A stretch of 64,000 nucleotides of DNA from JASHVB01 sp035523995 (GCA_035523995.1 DATKPQ010000061.1:1-64000), one strand, 5' to 3'; shown: positions 32,766-42,530, counted from the first letter of the stretch. Notes: generated from the letters alone by a model not told the origin. Translations and numbers: made by a program.

Positions 32766-34811
32766 TCATCCCGCGCCCAGTTCCCGCAGCACTTCGTTCC
32801 CGGTCAGGATTTGCGGCAGCACCACGGGCGTGCCGTCGTGCGGCGGGTAATAGACATAGAGCGGTACGCCATCACGTCCGTACTGGTGCAGGAATTTCGA
32901 GATGGCCGGGTTCTGCCGTGTCCAGTCGCCTTGCAAATACGCCACGTGCTTCGCAGCGAACGCCTGCTGCACCGGGGCGCTGGAGAGCGCGACGCGTTCG
33001 TTCACCAGGCAGGTGACGCACCACGCCGCCGTCATGTCGACGAACACAGGTCGCCCGGACGCGCGCAATGCGGCGAGACGGGCCGGCGAGAAGGATTCGG
33101 CGCCGGCTCCCGCGGCCGTGCCGGCGGCCGATGTCGCCGGCGATACCGCGATACCGCTCAAGACAGCGCCGGCCAAAAGGGTTGCGGCCACGGCCGCGGA
33201 TTGGCCCAAGCGGCGGGAACGCGTGGTGGCTCGTTGCGTGATTCCCAGGATCCACGCGGCGAAGCCAAGCAATACAAAACCCGCGGCGGTTCCCAGGACG
33301 CCGCTGGGTCCGGATTCCTGGCTGACAACCCACAGCAGCCAGGCTGCGGCGCCGTACATCGGGAAGGCGAGGGCCTGCTTCAGGAACCCCATCCAGCGTC
33401 CCGGGCGCGGGGCGAGGCGGGCCAGCGCCGGCACCGCCGCGAACGCGGCGTAGGGCGTGGCCAGGCCCAGGCCCATCACGAGGAATACCAGGATCGTTAC
33501 GGCAGGCGGGGCAGCCAGGCCTGCGGCCACCGCCACGCCCATGAAGGGCGCCGTGCAGGGCGTCGCCACCAGGACCGCGAGCAAACCGGTAAAGAAACTG
33601 CCGAGGCGGCCGCCTCGCGAGGTCAGGGCGTTACCGGTGCCGGCGAGGCTGCTGCCGACTTCGAACACGCCCGACAGGTTCAGGCCGACGCAGAACAACA
33701 GCCAAGCCATCGCGGCGACGAAGACAGGCGAGGCGAACTGGAACCCCCAGCCGGCCGCCACCCCGGCGGCGCGTGCCGCCAGCAGCACCGCCGCCAGGCC
33801 GGCGAACATCGCCAGCACGCCGGCGGTGTAGGACAAAGCGTGCGCGCGCGCCTGGCCTCGCGCCGCGCCTTGCGCCAGCGCCACGGCTTTCATGGCGAGG
33901 ATCGGGAACACGCAGGGCATCAGGTTCAGGATCAGGCCGCCGAGGAAGGCGAACATCAGCACGCGGGCGATCGGCGGAAATGCCGGCGGGGGTGGCACGC
34001 CGGGCGTGGCGCGCACCGTCACGGCGGTTTCCAGTCCCGAGCGATCGGCCACGACCAGGATGCCGGGCAGGCCGGCATCCGGCGTGACGGCCTTTGCGAG
34101 CTTCAGTTCCAGGACAAAACCGCCCTGGCGAACCGACAGGGGTTGCGCCGCGTCGTCGTCGATCTCGCCGGAGCGATCTGGGATGAACCAGGCAGCCGCG
34201 ACAGTGGCGGGCCGTAGTTCGGGGCCCTGGACCCAAAGGTTCCCATCCGGGGCGATGCTGGCCTGCCAGGGCGACGGCCGCGGTACGGATTGGTCGTGGG
34301 CGGCGAACAAGGGTGCCTGGGCGGATGGCGCGGGCGTGCCGGGCGGCAGATCAAGGCGGAAGTTCGCTTGCTCCGGAACGCAGATCTGGTCGCACACCAG
34401 CCAGCGGGCGGTTGCCTGGATCGTGAACGGCCCCGCGGTCTTGGGTGGCGTGATCGTGACCGGCAGCAGCAGATCGCCGGCGTAGGCGTAGGTCATCAAC
34501 GAGCCCTCGGCGATCCGGCGCGGCGTGGGCCAGACGATCGGGCCGGCGGTGGCGCCGGGCGGCAGCGTCAGCGCCAGGGACGGCGCGACGCCGGCGTCGC
34601 CCGGGTTACGCCAGTAGGTGTGCCAGCCGGGGGCGAGGCGGATGTAGAGCGCGATGCGGAATGGTTTACCTGGTGCGACGGCGTCGGTATCGGAGACCAG
34701 CGCGACAGTATCGCGGGTTGTCGTGGCGGGCGTGCTTTCCAGCGCCTTCGCGGTGCGAGGGCCGGTGCACAGCAACAGGCCGAGCAGGATCAGCGGGACC
34801 AGGCGCCGCAT
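32766..34811 (-). CDS. Protein-disulfide reductase, ScsB/DsbD-like
   Basis: 681 residues from the ATG at 34811 (GGAG upstream; signal peptide MRRLVPLILLGLLLCTGP). The periplasmic N-terminal domain has RWLVCDQICVPEQ. The central membrane part has about eight helices with the two conserved cysteines in LNLMPCVFPILAMK and VATPCTAPFMG. The C-terminal periplasmic thioredoxin-like domain carries WCVTC (Cys598, Cys601). In this family electrons pass from cytoplasmic thioredoxin through the membrane cysteines to the periplasm. The large N-terminal domain is like ScsB rather than E. coli DsbD. The gene is convergent with rsmB (16-base gap). The substrate protein is not encoded nearby. Confidence 0.92.
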   Translation of the reverse strand: MRRLVPLILLGLLLCTGPRTAKALESTPATTTRDTVALVSDTDAVAPGKPFRIALYIRLAPGWHTYWRNPGDAGVAPSLALTLPPGATAGPIVWPTPRRIAEGSLMTYAYAGDLLLPVTITPPKTAGPFTIQATARWLVCDQICVPEQANFRLDLPPGTPAPSAQAPLFAAHDQSVPRPSPWQASIAPDGNLWVQGPELRPATVAAAWFIPDRSGEIDDDAAQPLSVRQGGFVLELKLAKAVTPDAGLPGILVVADRSGLETAVTVRATPGVPPPPAFPPIARVLMFAFLGGLILNLMPCVFPILAMKAVALAQGAARGQARAHALSYTAGVLAMFAGLAAVLLAARAAGVAAGWGFQFASPVFVAAMAWLLFCVGLNLSGVFEVGSSLAGTGNALTSRGGRLGSFFTGLLAVLVATPCTAPFMGVAVAAGLAAPPAVTILVFLVMGLGLATPYAAFAAVPALARLAPRPGRWMGFLKQALAFPMYGAAAWLLWVVSQESGPSGVLGTAAGFVLLGFAAWILGITQRATTRSRRLGQSAAVAATLLAGAVLSGIAVSPATSAAGTAAGAGAESFSPARLAALRASGRPVFVDMTAAWCVTCLVNERVALSSAPVQQAFAAKHVAYLQGDWTRQNPAISKFLHQYGRDGVPLYVYYPPHDGTPVVLPQILTGNEVLRELGAG

Positions 34812-35000
34812 GAAAACTCCGATGTGTGCGCTGCTGCAGGGCGGAGGCGCAGTTTCTACCATGCCGGATTTCCAGAGAATCGGCCAGACGGTGTGACGAT
34901 CGGGCTGCACCGCGTTTCGCGCGTACCTGGCCAGCGATGAAACCTTGGCGTCCCCCTTGGACCCGCACCTCGCGCGGTTATATGAGGCAGGCGCGACCCC

Positions 35001-35369
35001 ATGCCCGATTCGCCATCTGACGCCCTCGCCACTCGGCGCCGTCGCCTATTGTTCCGCGCTACGCACCGCGGCACCCACGAGAACGACCTGATGATTGGCG
35101 GCTTCGTCCGTGTGCATCTGGCGGCGTTCGGCGCCGATGAACTCGACGCGCTGGAAGCTTTGCTGGAATCGCCCGAGACGGACCTTGCCGACTGGCTGAC
35201 CGGACGCCGGCCGATGCCGGATGACGCTCCTACGATGCTGCGGCGCATGAGGGCGGCGGTGATGGCGGGTGGAGCGGATCGAACGGGAACACAGACTGCC
35301 CCTCCCCCCGCCCTTGCTCCGCCTGGCGGCCCAAGTCCACAAGGCGAGGGGGAGGCGGTGGCGCCATGA
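35001..35369 (+). CDS. sdhE: FAD assembly factor SdhE
   Basis: 122 residues. The first 95 residues are the whole SdhE/SDHAF2 fold, with the family signature RGTHEND (Arg23, Gly24, Glu27, Asp29; RGxxExD in E. coli). SdhE helps attach FAD covalently to succinate dehydrogenase. The last 20-25 residues (APPGGPSPQGEGE region) are foreign to the family and are encoded by a REP-like palindrome (35301-35354). The stop overlaps the mfd start by ATGA. No sdh genes are in the window. Confidence 0.9.
   Translation: MPDSPSDALATRRRRLLFRATHRGTHENDLMIGGFVRVHLAAFGADELDALEALLESPETDLADWLTGRRPMPDDAPTMLRRMRAAVMAGGADRTGTQTAPPPALAPPGGPSPQGEGEAVAP
35301..35354. repeat. REP-like palindrome inside the 3' end of sdhE
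   Basis: CCTCCCCCCGCCCTTG (35301-35316) is an imperfect reverse complement of CAAGGCGAGGGGGAGG (about 35339-35354). It codes for the non-family tail of SdhE and contributes the purine-rich stretch just before the mfd start, so it may also serve as part of the mfd ribosome site. Confidence 0.65.
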
Positions 35370-38300
35370 CCGCGCTTATTCAGGTCTGGGGTGCACCTGA
35401 AGGCTGGGACGCCTTCCTGCTGGCCCAGCGACGCCGCGAATTCGCCGGCCCGATCCTGCATATCGCGCGTGACGACGCGCGCATGGCGCGCATTGCCGAA
35501 GCACTGGCCTTTATCCTGCCGGAAGCCGAGATCCTGCGCTTTCCCGCCTGGGATTGCCTGCCGTACGACCGGGTATCGCCCAATCCGGCCCTGGTCTCCG
35601 AGCGTGTGGCCACCCTGACGCGGCTGCTGGAGCCGGTCAGCGCGCCGCGCATCGTCCTTACCACGGTGAACGCGCTGGTGCAGCGCGTGCCGCCGCGCGC
35701 TGCGTTTGCCGGGTCCAGCCTGGAGCTGCGGGTCAATGGCACGGTCCAGCCGGAGAAGCTGGCGCAGTTCCTGGAAGCCAATGGTTATGGCCGCGCCGGC
35801 ACGGTGATGGAACCGGGTGAATACGCCATGCGCGGCGGCATCATCGACCTGTTTGCCGCGGGTGAGCCCGACCCTGTCCGGCTGGACCTGTTCGGCGACA
35901 CGATCGAATCGATCCGCGTGTTCGACCCTGGCAGCCAGCGCGGCGGCGAGCGCCGGCAGCGCCTGATGCTGCGCCCTGTCTCCGAAGTGCCGCTGGACCG
36001 CGACGCGATCAGCCGGTTCCGCTCGGCCTGGCGCGATCTGTTTGGCCAGCCTGCCGCGGATGACCCGATCTATCACTCGATATCGGACGGACGCCGCCAT
36101 CCCGGCATGGAGCACTGGGTGCCGTTGTTCCATCCGACGATGGAAACGCTGCTGGACTATGTGCCCAAGGCGTCGGTCAGCCTGGATCATCAGGCGGACG
36201 AGGTACTGACTGCGCGGCTGGAAATGATCGCCGACCACGACGCCGCGCGGCGGGGCCCGACGCGCGAAGGCGAAGTGCCGTACCGGCCGCTGCCGCCCGA
36301 TCGGCTGTATCTGAGCCGTGGCGACTGGGATTCCATGCTGTCCGGCGGACCGCTGCTGGGGTTTACGCCGTTTGCCAAGCCTGACGATGCCGAAGGCGTT
36401 GACGGCGGCGGCCGTCCTGGTCCGATCTTCGCCCAAGGGGGGCTGGGTTCCGGTGGTGGGCCGGGCGTGAACGTGTTCGACCAGCTCCGCGCCCAGGCGG
36501 AACGCTGGGCCATCGACGGCCGCCGCATCGTTATTGCCGCCTGGACCCGCGGCTCGCGCGAGCGCATCGCCAACCTGCTGAAAGAGCACCTCTTCAAGGA
36601 TACGGCGCAGGAGGAGAGCTGGGCTGCGGTCCGCCGCAAGCCGGCCGGATCGGTGTCGCTGGTCACCCTGGGGGTGGAACGCGGGTTTGTGGCCGAACGC
36701 ATCGCTCTGGTGGGCGAGCAAGATCTGCTGGGTGAACGGATCAGCCGGCCGCCGCGGCGGCGGAAGCGGGCCGACCAGTTCATCGCCGAAGCCACCGAGA
36801 TCGCCGAGGGCGACCTGGTGGTGCACCAGGAATACGGCATCGGGCGGTATGACGGACTTGCGACGCTGACCGTGACGGGCGCACCGCACGATTGCCTGCG
36901 CCTGATCTACGACGGCAACGAAAAGCTGTTCCTGCCGGTTGAGAACATCGAAGTTCTGTCGCGCTACGGGTCCGAACAACAGGGCGTGGCGCTGGACAAG
37001 CTGGGGGGCATCGGCTGGCAGACGCGCAAGGCTCGGATGAAGAGCCGCATCCGCGATATGGCCGCCGAACTGATCCGCATCGCTGCGACGCGCCGGGTAC
37101 GCGACGCCGAGGTGATGGTGCCGGGCGAAGGCGCCTGGGACGAGTTCTGCGCCCGCTTCCCGTTTGCCGAGACCGAGGACCAGGCCCGGGCCATTGCCGA
37201 CGTGCTGGAGGACCTGGCAAGCGGCCGGCCGATGGACCGGCTGATCTGCGGCGACGTTGGCTTCGGCAAGACCGAGGTTGCGCTGCGGGCGGCCTTCATT
37301 GCCGCGATGTCGGGTGCGCAGGTGGCGGTGGTGGTGCCAACGACGCTGTTGGCACGCCAGCATTATCGCACGTTTTCAGAGCGCTTTGCCGGGTTGCCAG
37401 TGAGCGTTGCGCAGCTCTCGCGCATGGTGCCGGCGAAAGAGCAAGCCGAGGTGAAGCGCGGGTTGACCGACGGCCGCGTGAACATCGTGATCGGCACCCA
37501 TGCGTTGCTGTCGAAGACCATCCAGTTCGCGGAACTCGGGCTGCTGGTGGTGGATGAGGAGCAACATTTTGGGGTGGCACACAAGGAGCGGCTGAAGCAG
37601 CTCCGGGCCGATGTGCATGTGCTGACGCTGACGGCGACGCCGATCCCGCGCACCTTGCAGCTTGCGCTGACCGGCGTGCGGGAGATGAGTTTGATTTCGA
37701 CTCCGCCGGTGGATCGGCTGGCGGTGCGCACGTTCATCATGCCGTTCGACAGCGTGGTGATTCGCGAAGCCCTCCAGCGCGAGCGCTTCCGCGGCGGACA
37801 AGTGTTCTGCGTGGTGCCTCGGATCGAGGATCTGCCGCGCATGTCGGAACGCCTGCGCGAGATCGTGCCGGAAGCGCGTTTGGCGCAGGCGCATGGACGG
37901 CTGGCGCCGACCGAACTGGAACGCGTGATGACCGAGTTCGGCGATGGCAAATACGACATCCTGCTGTCGACAAATATCGTGGAAAGCGGGCTGGATATGC
38001 CGGCCGTGAACACGCTGGTGATCCACCGCGCCGACATGTTCGGGCTGGGGCAGTTGTACCAGTTGCGCGGCCGTGTCGGGCGCGGCAAGCAGCGCGGTTA
38101 TGCGTACCTGACCTGGCCGCAGAATATGCGGCTGTCGGTGGCGGCGGAGAAGCGGCTGACCGTGATGCAGACGCTGGATGCTTTGGGCGCCGGCTTCACA
38201 TTGGCCTCACACGATCTGGATATTCGCGGCGCCGGCAACCTGCTGGGTGACGAGCAATCGGGGCACATCCGGGAGGTTGGCATCGAACTTTACCAGCAGA

Positions 38301-38827
38301 TGCTGGAGGATGCGGTCGCCGAAGTGCGTGCCGGCGAGGGCCGCCGCGGTGGCGGGCAGGAACGGGATTGGACGCCGAATATATCGCTGGGACTGCCGGT
38401 GCTGATCCCGGAGGATTACGTGCGCGACTTGCCGGTGCGGCTGGGGTTGTACCGGCGCATCGGTGCACTGGCATCCGATGCGGAAACCGAAGCCATGGCG
38501 GCCGAACTGGTCGATCGCTTCGGCCCGTTGCCTGGGGAGGTCGACAACCTGCTTGGCGTGGTGGCGCTGAAGCGCGCGTGCCGCGAGGCTGGGGTGGAGA
38601 AGTTGGAGGCTGGGCCGAAGGGCATGGTGCTGACGTTCCGCGGCAATGCATTTTCCAATCCGGCCGGTCTGGTGGCTTGGCTTTCGAGCAAGGGCGGGCT
38701 GGTGCGCTTGCGGCCGGACCACAAGCTGGCGATCACACGCGAGATGGATGTCGCAACGCGGCTGCGGTTCGCGCGCGATACGCTGGGTGCGCTGGTGGGG
38801 ATTGCAGAACAGGCGAAGGCGGCGTGA
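35366..38827 (+). CDS. mfd: Transcription-repair coupling factor Mfd
   Basis: 1,153 residues, full length. The N-terminal UvrB-like region (AWDCLPYDRVSPNP; RGGIIDLF) is followed by the RNA polymerase-interacting domain (GDLVVHQEYGIGRYDGL). The translocase follows, with Walker A GDVGFGKTEVALRAA, VDEEQHFGVAHKERL and LTATPIPRTLQLAL. Motif VI lies in QLRGRVGRGKQRGYAYL. The C-terminal TRCF domain is present. Mfd removes RNA polymerase stalled at lesions and recruits UvrA. It is translationally coupled to sdhE by ATGA. A strong hairpin at 38895-38940 ends the unit. Confidence 0.97.
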   Translation: MTALIQVWGAPEGWDAFLLAQRRREFAGPILHIARDDARMARIAEALAFILPEAEILRFPAWDCLPYDRVSPNPALVSERVATLTRLLEPVSAPRIVLTTVNALVQRVPPRAAFAGSSLELRVNGTVQPEKLAQFLEANGYGRAGTVMEPGEYAMRGGIIDLFAAGEPDPVRLDLFGDTIESIRVFDPGSQRGGERRQRLMLRPVSEVPLDRDAISRFRSAWRDLFGQPAADDPIYHSISDGRRHPGMEHWVPLFHPTMETLLDYVPKASVSLDHQADEVLTARLEMIADHDAARRGPTREGEVPYRPLPPDRLYLSRGDWDSMLSGGPLLGFTPFAKPDDAEGVDGGGRPGPIFAQGGLGSGGGPGVNVFDQLRAQAERWAIDGRRIVIAAWTRGSRERIANLLKEHLFKDTAQEESWAAVRRKPAGSVSLVTLGVERGFVAERIALVGEQDLLGERISRPPRRRKRADQFIAEATEIAEGDLVVHQEYGIGRYDGLATLTVTGAPHDCLRLIYDGNEKLFLPVENIEVLSRYGSEQQGVALDKLGGIGWQTRKARMKSRIRDMAAELIRIAATRRVRDAEVMVPGEGAWDEFCARFPFAETEDQARAIADVLEDLASGRPMDRLICGDVGFGKTEVALRAAFIAAMSGAQVAVVVPTTLLARQHYRTFSERFAGLPVSVAQLSRMVPAKEQAEVKRGLTDGRVNIVIGTHALLSKTIQFAELGLLVVDEEQHFGVAHKERLKQLRADVHVLTLTATPIPRTLQLALTGVREMSLISTPPVDRLAVRTFIMPFDSVVIREALQRERFRGGQVFCVVPRIEDLPRMSERLREIVPEARLAQAHGRLAPTELERVMTEFGDGKYDILLSTNIVESGLDMPAVNTLVIHRADMFGLGQLYQLRGRVGRGKQRGYAYLTWPQNMRLSVAAEKRLTVMQTLDALGAGFTLASHDLDIRGAGNLLGDEQSGHIREVGIELYQQMLEDAVAEVRAGEGRRGGGQERDWTPNISLGLPVLIPEDYVRDLPVRLGLYRRIGALASDAETEAMAAELVDRFGPLPGEVDNLLGVVALKRACREAGVEKLEAGPKGMVLTFRGNAFSNPAGLVAWLSSKGGLVRLRPDHKLAITREMDVATRLRFARDTLGALVGIAEQAKAA

Positions 38828-38894
38828 TACAACCGCGGCGGTGTGTGGAAATTAGAATTAATCGCCGACCCGATCCGTCTCACCGCCAGTGCTT

Positions 38895-38940
38895 CGCACC
38901 ACCAATCTCTCCGAGATTGGTGGTGCGCGGTCTGCCTTTG
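38895..38940 (+). terminator. Rho-independent-type terminator after mfd
   Basis: A perfect 15-base stem, CGCACCACCAATCTC (38895-38909) with GAGATTGGTGGTGCG (38913-38927), closes a 3-base loop. It is followed by cggtctgcctttgtt, a modest T-rich stretch. It lies 68 bases after the mfd stop and can stop transcription entering the region from the left; for the convergent minus-strand relic there is no T-run. Confidence 0.8.
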
Positions 38941-39333
38941 TTATTCGGCCGGTGCGTGCAGACGCCGGCCGGATCCGGGCCGCATCTGATGGCTGCGCAG
39001 CGGCTTCAGTGCGAATGATGCCAGTACCGCCACGATGAAGTTCACGATCGCAGTGACGACCAGCACGGCGTGCCAACCTCCGGTCGCGGCGGCGATGATG
39101 TTGGCAACGGGCACCAGCAATGCCGATGCGCCCTTCGCGGTATAGAGCAAGCTGAGGTTCGTGGTGGCGTATTGCGGCCCGAACGCATCGGTGCAGGTGG
39201 ATGGGAACAGACTGAAGATTTCACCCCAGGTGAGGAAGATCAATCCGGCGCAGACCGCGAACGCCCAGGGCGACGTCCCGGCCGAGCCTAGCAGCCAGTA
39301 GGCGATGCCGCCGCAGGTGAAGGCGATCGCCAT
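38941..39333 (-). pseudogene. C-terminal fragment of an OxlT-like MFS transporter
   Basis: The 130 codons from the ATG at 39333 encode only the last four or so helices of a major facilitator protein: WAFAVCAGLIFLTWGEIFSL, PQYATTNLSLLYTAKG, then two more membrane segments. The order and motifs look like the C-terminal third of oxalate/formate-antiporter-type transporters. The first two thirds are absent; the sequence upstream switches to an unrelated oxidoreductase remnant in another frame. It therefore cannot make a working transporter and is a deletion relic. Confidence 0.7.
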
Positions 39334-39860
39334 CGTGTTCTCACGCCCGATATGCGAATGCCCCGTTGCCGCAGCAGGGCGGTGATGTGGTCCGCGCCTG
39401 GCTTTGGGCCGGCATCGAACGAAGGCAGGTCGGCGAGCATCGCAGTCACGGTCAGCACACTGTCTTCGCGATTGGTGCCGATGATCCCGCTCGGGCCGCG
39501 CTTGATCCAGCCGGAGACATAGAGCCAGGGTACCACGGCACTGCCATTCAGCACACGTCCATCGTTGTTCGGAATCGCGCCGCGCGTGGAATCGAACGGC
39601 ACGCCGGGGATTGCCAGGGCGCAGTAACCGATGCTGCGGAACAACAGGCCGCAGTCGAGTTGCTGCACCTCGCCGGTGGGTTCGGCGACCTGGTGTCCGG
39701 GTTCGCCGACAAGATTGTTCCGCATCAGCAGCACACGTTGCAGCCGCCCGTCGCCGATCAGCTCGAGCGGGCGCTTCTGGAACACGATGTGACAAGGCCG
39801 CCGCCGTGTCGGCGCGGGACGCGCCGCGAACGCCTGCGACACCTGATAACTCTTGTGCAT
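39334..39860 (-). pseudogene. Remnant of an FprA-type ferredoxin/adrenodoxin reductase
   Basis: Minus-strand frame whose middle and end match the C-terminal part of FprA-family NADPH:ferredoxin reductases: GEVQQLDCGLLFRSIGYCA, then VPWLYVSGWIKRGPSGIIGT, the NADP/FAD-domain hallmark, then TVTAMLADLP. The N-terminal FAD-binding half (GxGxxG) is missing and the frame ends out of register within the MFS fragment. The two relics abut at about 39334, which suggests a deletion that joined two genes or an imported damaged segment. Confidence 0.65.
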
Positions 39861-39956
39861 GGCTGGTGGCAGCCCCGCAACGACGAGATGGACAGGGGTT
39901 GCGCCGGCGGCGCGCGTCTCGCATGGACGGGGGTGCCTTTACCGGAGCGTCGCCCG

Positions 39957-41120
39957 ATGACCGTCCCCTTGCTCGGCCGCGCCGTGCGCCACGAATGGGT
40001 GCTCGATCCGGATTTCGTCAGCGTCAATCACGGCTCGTTTGGTGCGACTCCGCGCGTGGTGCTGGCCGCGCAGCAGGACTGGCTGCGACGCATGGAGACG
40101 CAGCCAGGCCGGTTTTTCCGCGCCATCCTGCCGGACGCGCTTCGGCATGCGGCGGAGCAATTGGCGGGTTTTGTCGGTGCGGATGGCAACGATCTGGCCT
40201 TCGTCGAAAATGCCACGGTCGGCTGCAACGCGGTGGTGCGGTCGCTGCCGCTCGGCGCGGGGGACGAGATCCTGGTGCTGACCCACGGCTATGGCGCGGT
40301 GCGCAACGCCGTGCGTGCCGTGGCGGAACGTGTAGGCGCGCGGATGACGGAAGCCGCGGTGCCGTTTCCGCGGCCAGACGCCGAGGCCATCGTGGCGTCG
40401 GTTGCCGCCGCGCTGACCCCGCGCACGAAGCTGGCGGTGATCGACCACATCACGTCGGGCAGTGCGCTGGTGCTGCCGTTGGAACGGATCATCGCGGTGT
40501 GCCATGCGGCTGCGGTTCCGGTGCTGGTGGATGGCGCGCATGGGCCGGGGCAGGTAACGTTGGATCTCTCGTCGCTCGGCGCCGACTGGTATGTTGGGAA
40601 CTGCCACAAGTGGCTGTGCGCGGCGAAAGGCTGCGGGTTCCTGTGGGCCGCGACGTCGCGGCAGGCGGGGCTGCATCCGGTGACGATCTCACACGGTTTC
40701 GGCAACGGATTTCTGGCGGAGTTCGATTGGACCGGCACGCGCGATTGCAGCGCGTGGCTGAGCGTGGGTGTGGCGATCGATTTCCACGCACGGCTGGGCG
40801 GCGCGGCGTTGCGGGCGCGGAATGTGGCACTGGCGGCGGAGGGCGCGGCATTGCTGGCGCGGCGGCTGAATACCGAGCAAGGGGCGACAGGCGCGCTGGC
40901 GGGCGCGATGGGGCTGGTGCGGCTGCCGCTGGCCGGGGCAGTGACGCCGGCGCGATCCGCGGCCATGCGCGCGCGATTGCTTGCTGCGGGAACAGATGCG
41001 CCGACGCACATCATCGATGACGCGCTGTGGCTGCGCTTGTCGGCGCATGCGTATAATGAGATTGGGGATTATGAACGGCTGGGGGAGATTGCGGCGCGGG
41101 CGGTGCGGGAAGAGGCGTGA
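39957..41120 (+). CDS. Class V aminotransferase-fold PLP enzyme (isopenicillin N epimerase-like)
   Basis: 387 residues. The PLP lysine is Lys218 in NCHKWLCAAKGCGFLWA, with Asp192 in PVLVDGAHGPGQV contacting the pyridine nitrogen. The N-terminal FVSVNHGSFGATPR and ENATVGCNAV are typical of the isopenicillin N epimerase/cysteine-desulfurase-like branch. Such proteins are often annotated from the penicillin pathway without evidence; here no beta-lactam gene is nearby, so the substrate is open. The ATG at 39957 begins family sequence. It is divergent from the two relics. Confidence 0.88.
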   Translation: MTVPLLGRAVRHEWVLDPDFVSVNHGSFGATPRVVLAAQQDWLRRMETQPGRFFRAILPDALRHAAEQLAGFVGADGNDLAFVENATVGCNAVVRSLPLGAGDEILVLTHGYGAVRNAVRAVAERVGARMTEAAVPFPRPDAEAIVASVAAALTPRTKLAVIDHITSGSALVLPLERIIAVCHAAAVPVLVDGAHGPGQVTLDLSSLGADWYVGNCHKWLCAAKGCGFLWAATSRQAGLHPVTISHGFGNGFLAEFDWTGTRDCSAWLSVGVAIDFHARLGGAALRARNVALAAEGAALLARRLNTEQGATGALAGAMGLVRLPLAGAVTPARSAAMRARLLAAGTDAPTHIIDDALWLRLSAHAYNEIGDYERLGEIAARAVREEA

Positions 41121-41596
41121 GACTCCGCCACTGCCCGTTGTTATCCGTTCCGCTGCGGGGTCCAGGTTTATGCGCCAAATGAGTCTTGCACGAGATCAGG
41201 CCAGGTTCGAATTTGCCCCGCTGACGGATCGCCCTGTTCTGCTGGTGTCGGCTCAGTTTGCATGCTGGCTCAGGCTGGATTCCGGCTGTAGCCGGTGCGG
41301 CCGCTGTACTGCTGCACTGGGTGGGAAGCGGACATTCGGACCAGGCAGCGCACTCCAGCCTTTTTTGCCCAAGCTGCCTGCACCCGGCAACTGCTTCCAC
41401 GCCACTGTCCGCTCGGGATCGATTCCGAAGATGGCGCGCTGCAGCCACCTTGCCGCTACCGCGGATCGAAGCGAGTCGTCGTTACGCACGGCCTGTGGCC
41501 GGTCCTAACCGGCATATCGCCACCCTCCCACTACACCTCCCGCAGCGCGTCCGCCCCACGAGGCGCCTGCACAACCGGGCGCCCCGCTCGGTCGAC
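41121..41596. other. Gene-free interval with a repeat-like relic
   Basis: No frame here has convincing coding character. On the plus strand a translation near 41318-41350 reads ALGGKRTFGPG. That resembles the SALGQKRTF string I recall from spurious short proteins encoded by a dispersed intergenic sequence of alphaproteobacteria. The stretch is therefore probably a copy of such a repeat. The right part (41490-41596) is C-rich and runs into the end of the hydrolase gene. Convergent genes on both sides mean no promoter is needed. Confidence 0.4.
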
Positions 41597-42508
41597 TCAG
41601 CCCAGCCCAAGCTTCGGGCGCACCCACCGCGCCAGCCGCGCGATCGCCGCATCCGCCTCCGGCGCGGCGCCCGCGAGGAACTGGTAGACGTGCTGCATTT
41701 TCGGCTCCTCCTCCAGCGTCACGTCCAACCCGGCCTTCCGTGCCGCCAACGCAAGGGCTCGGCTGTCGTCGAGCAAGGTCTCGTCGGCGCCCACCTGGAT
41801 ATACAGCGGCGGCAGGCCGGCGAGGTCGGCGTGCAGCGGATTGGCCAGCGGATCCTTAGGATTGCCGTTGGGGCCAAGAAACGTGCTCGCCATGGTCTGG
41901 ATGATCGGCGCGGTGACCAGCACGTCCTTCTCTGCATTGGTCTGGAACGTGCTGCCGCCCGCCTCCATGTCGAGCCAGGGCGACAGCGGCATCGACGCTG
42001 CCGGCAGCTTCAGTCCTTGCTCTCGCGCCCGCAACATGGTGGTCACGGCCAAGGCCCCGCCCGCGGAATCGCCGGTCAGCGCGATGTGGTTCGGTTGGAT
42101 TTCGGAACGGAGCAGCCACGCGTAGGCTTTCGCCATGTCATTCACCGGCCCCGGATGCACGTTTTCCGGCGCGCGTCCGTAATGGACAATCAGGGCGCGG
42201 CAGCCGATCGCCTTGGCGAAGTGGCCATAGACCTTGCGATGTGTGTACATCGATCCGGTGACGTAGCCGCCGCCGTGAGAGCAGAGGAGGACGCGATCCT
42301 GCTGCGCGCCCTTCGGCACCGCCCACAGCGCCGGCACGCCGCCGGCATCGACCTCGATGTAATCGACGCCGCCGGGCTCGGCCGTCACGTCGCCCCAATG
42401 ATCGAACATCCGCCGCAGCTCGTCGAGCGGCATCTCCGGATTCGCCGCCAGGGCGCCGATCCAGGAGCGGTAGAGAGTCTTGAGCTCCTCGCTCGCTTTG
42501 CTTGCCAT
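41597..42508 (-). CDS. HSL-family alpha/beta hydrolase (esterase)
   Basis: 303 residues of the hormone-sensitive-lipase type. The oxyanion motif HGGG is at 78-81 (LLCSHGGGYVTGS) and the nucleophile Ser148 is in GDSAGGAL. The acid is Asp242 (VGADETLLDDS) and the base His273 (KMQHVYQF), so the triad is complete. It should hydrolyse short-chain or bulky esters in the cytoplasm. The ATG at 42508 follows GGGAGGG. It lies 22 bases downstream of the flavin monooxygenase gene on the same strand, so the two probably form one operon: a Baeyer-Villiger-like oxygenation followed by ester hydrolysis is conceivable but unproven. Confidence 0.92.
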   Translation of the reverse strand: MASKASEELKTLYRSWIGALAANPEMPLDELRRMFDHWGDVTAEPGGVDYIEVDAGGVPALWAVPKGAQQDRVLLCSHGGGYVTGSMYTHRKVYGHFAKAIGCRALIVHYGRAPENVHPGPVNDMAKAYAWLLRSEIQPNHIALTGDSAGGALAVTTMLRAREQGLKLPAASMPLSPWLDMEAGGSTFQTNAEKDVLVTAPIIQTMASTFLGPNGNPKDPLANPLHADLAGLPPLYIQVGADETLLDDSRALALAARKAGLDVTLEEEPKMQHVYQFLAGAAPEADAAIARLARWVRPKLGLG

Positions 42509-42530
42509 CTTGCCCTCCCGTTTCCCCGAT

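Noticed and set aside
34856..37363. An 835-codon minus-strand frame opposite mfd
   Set aside because: It is antisense to a fully conserved housekeeping gene and has the Arg/His/Gln-rich composition of a shadow frame.
38895..38940. An IS terminal inverted repeat at the 15-bp perfect stem
   Set aside because: The loop is only 3 bases and there is no transposase or matching second end; a terminator explains it.
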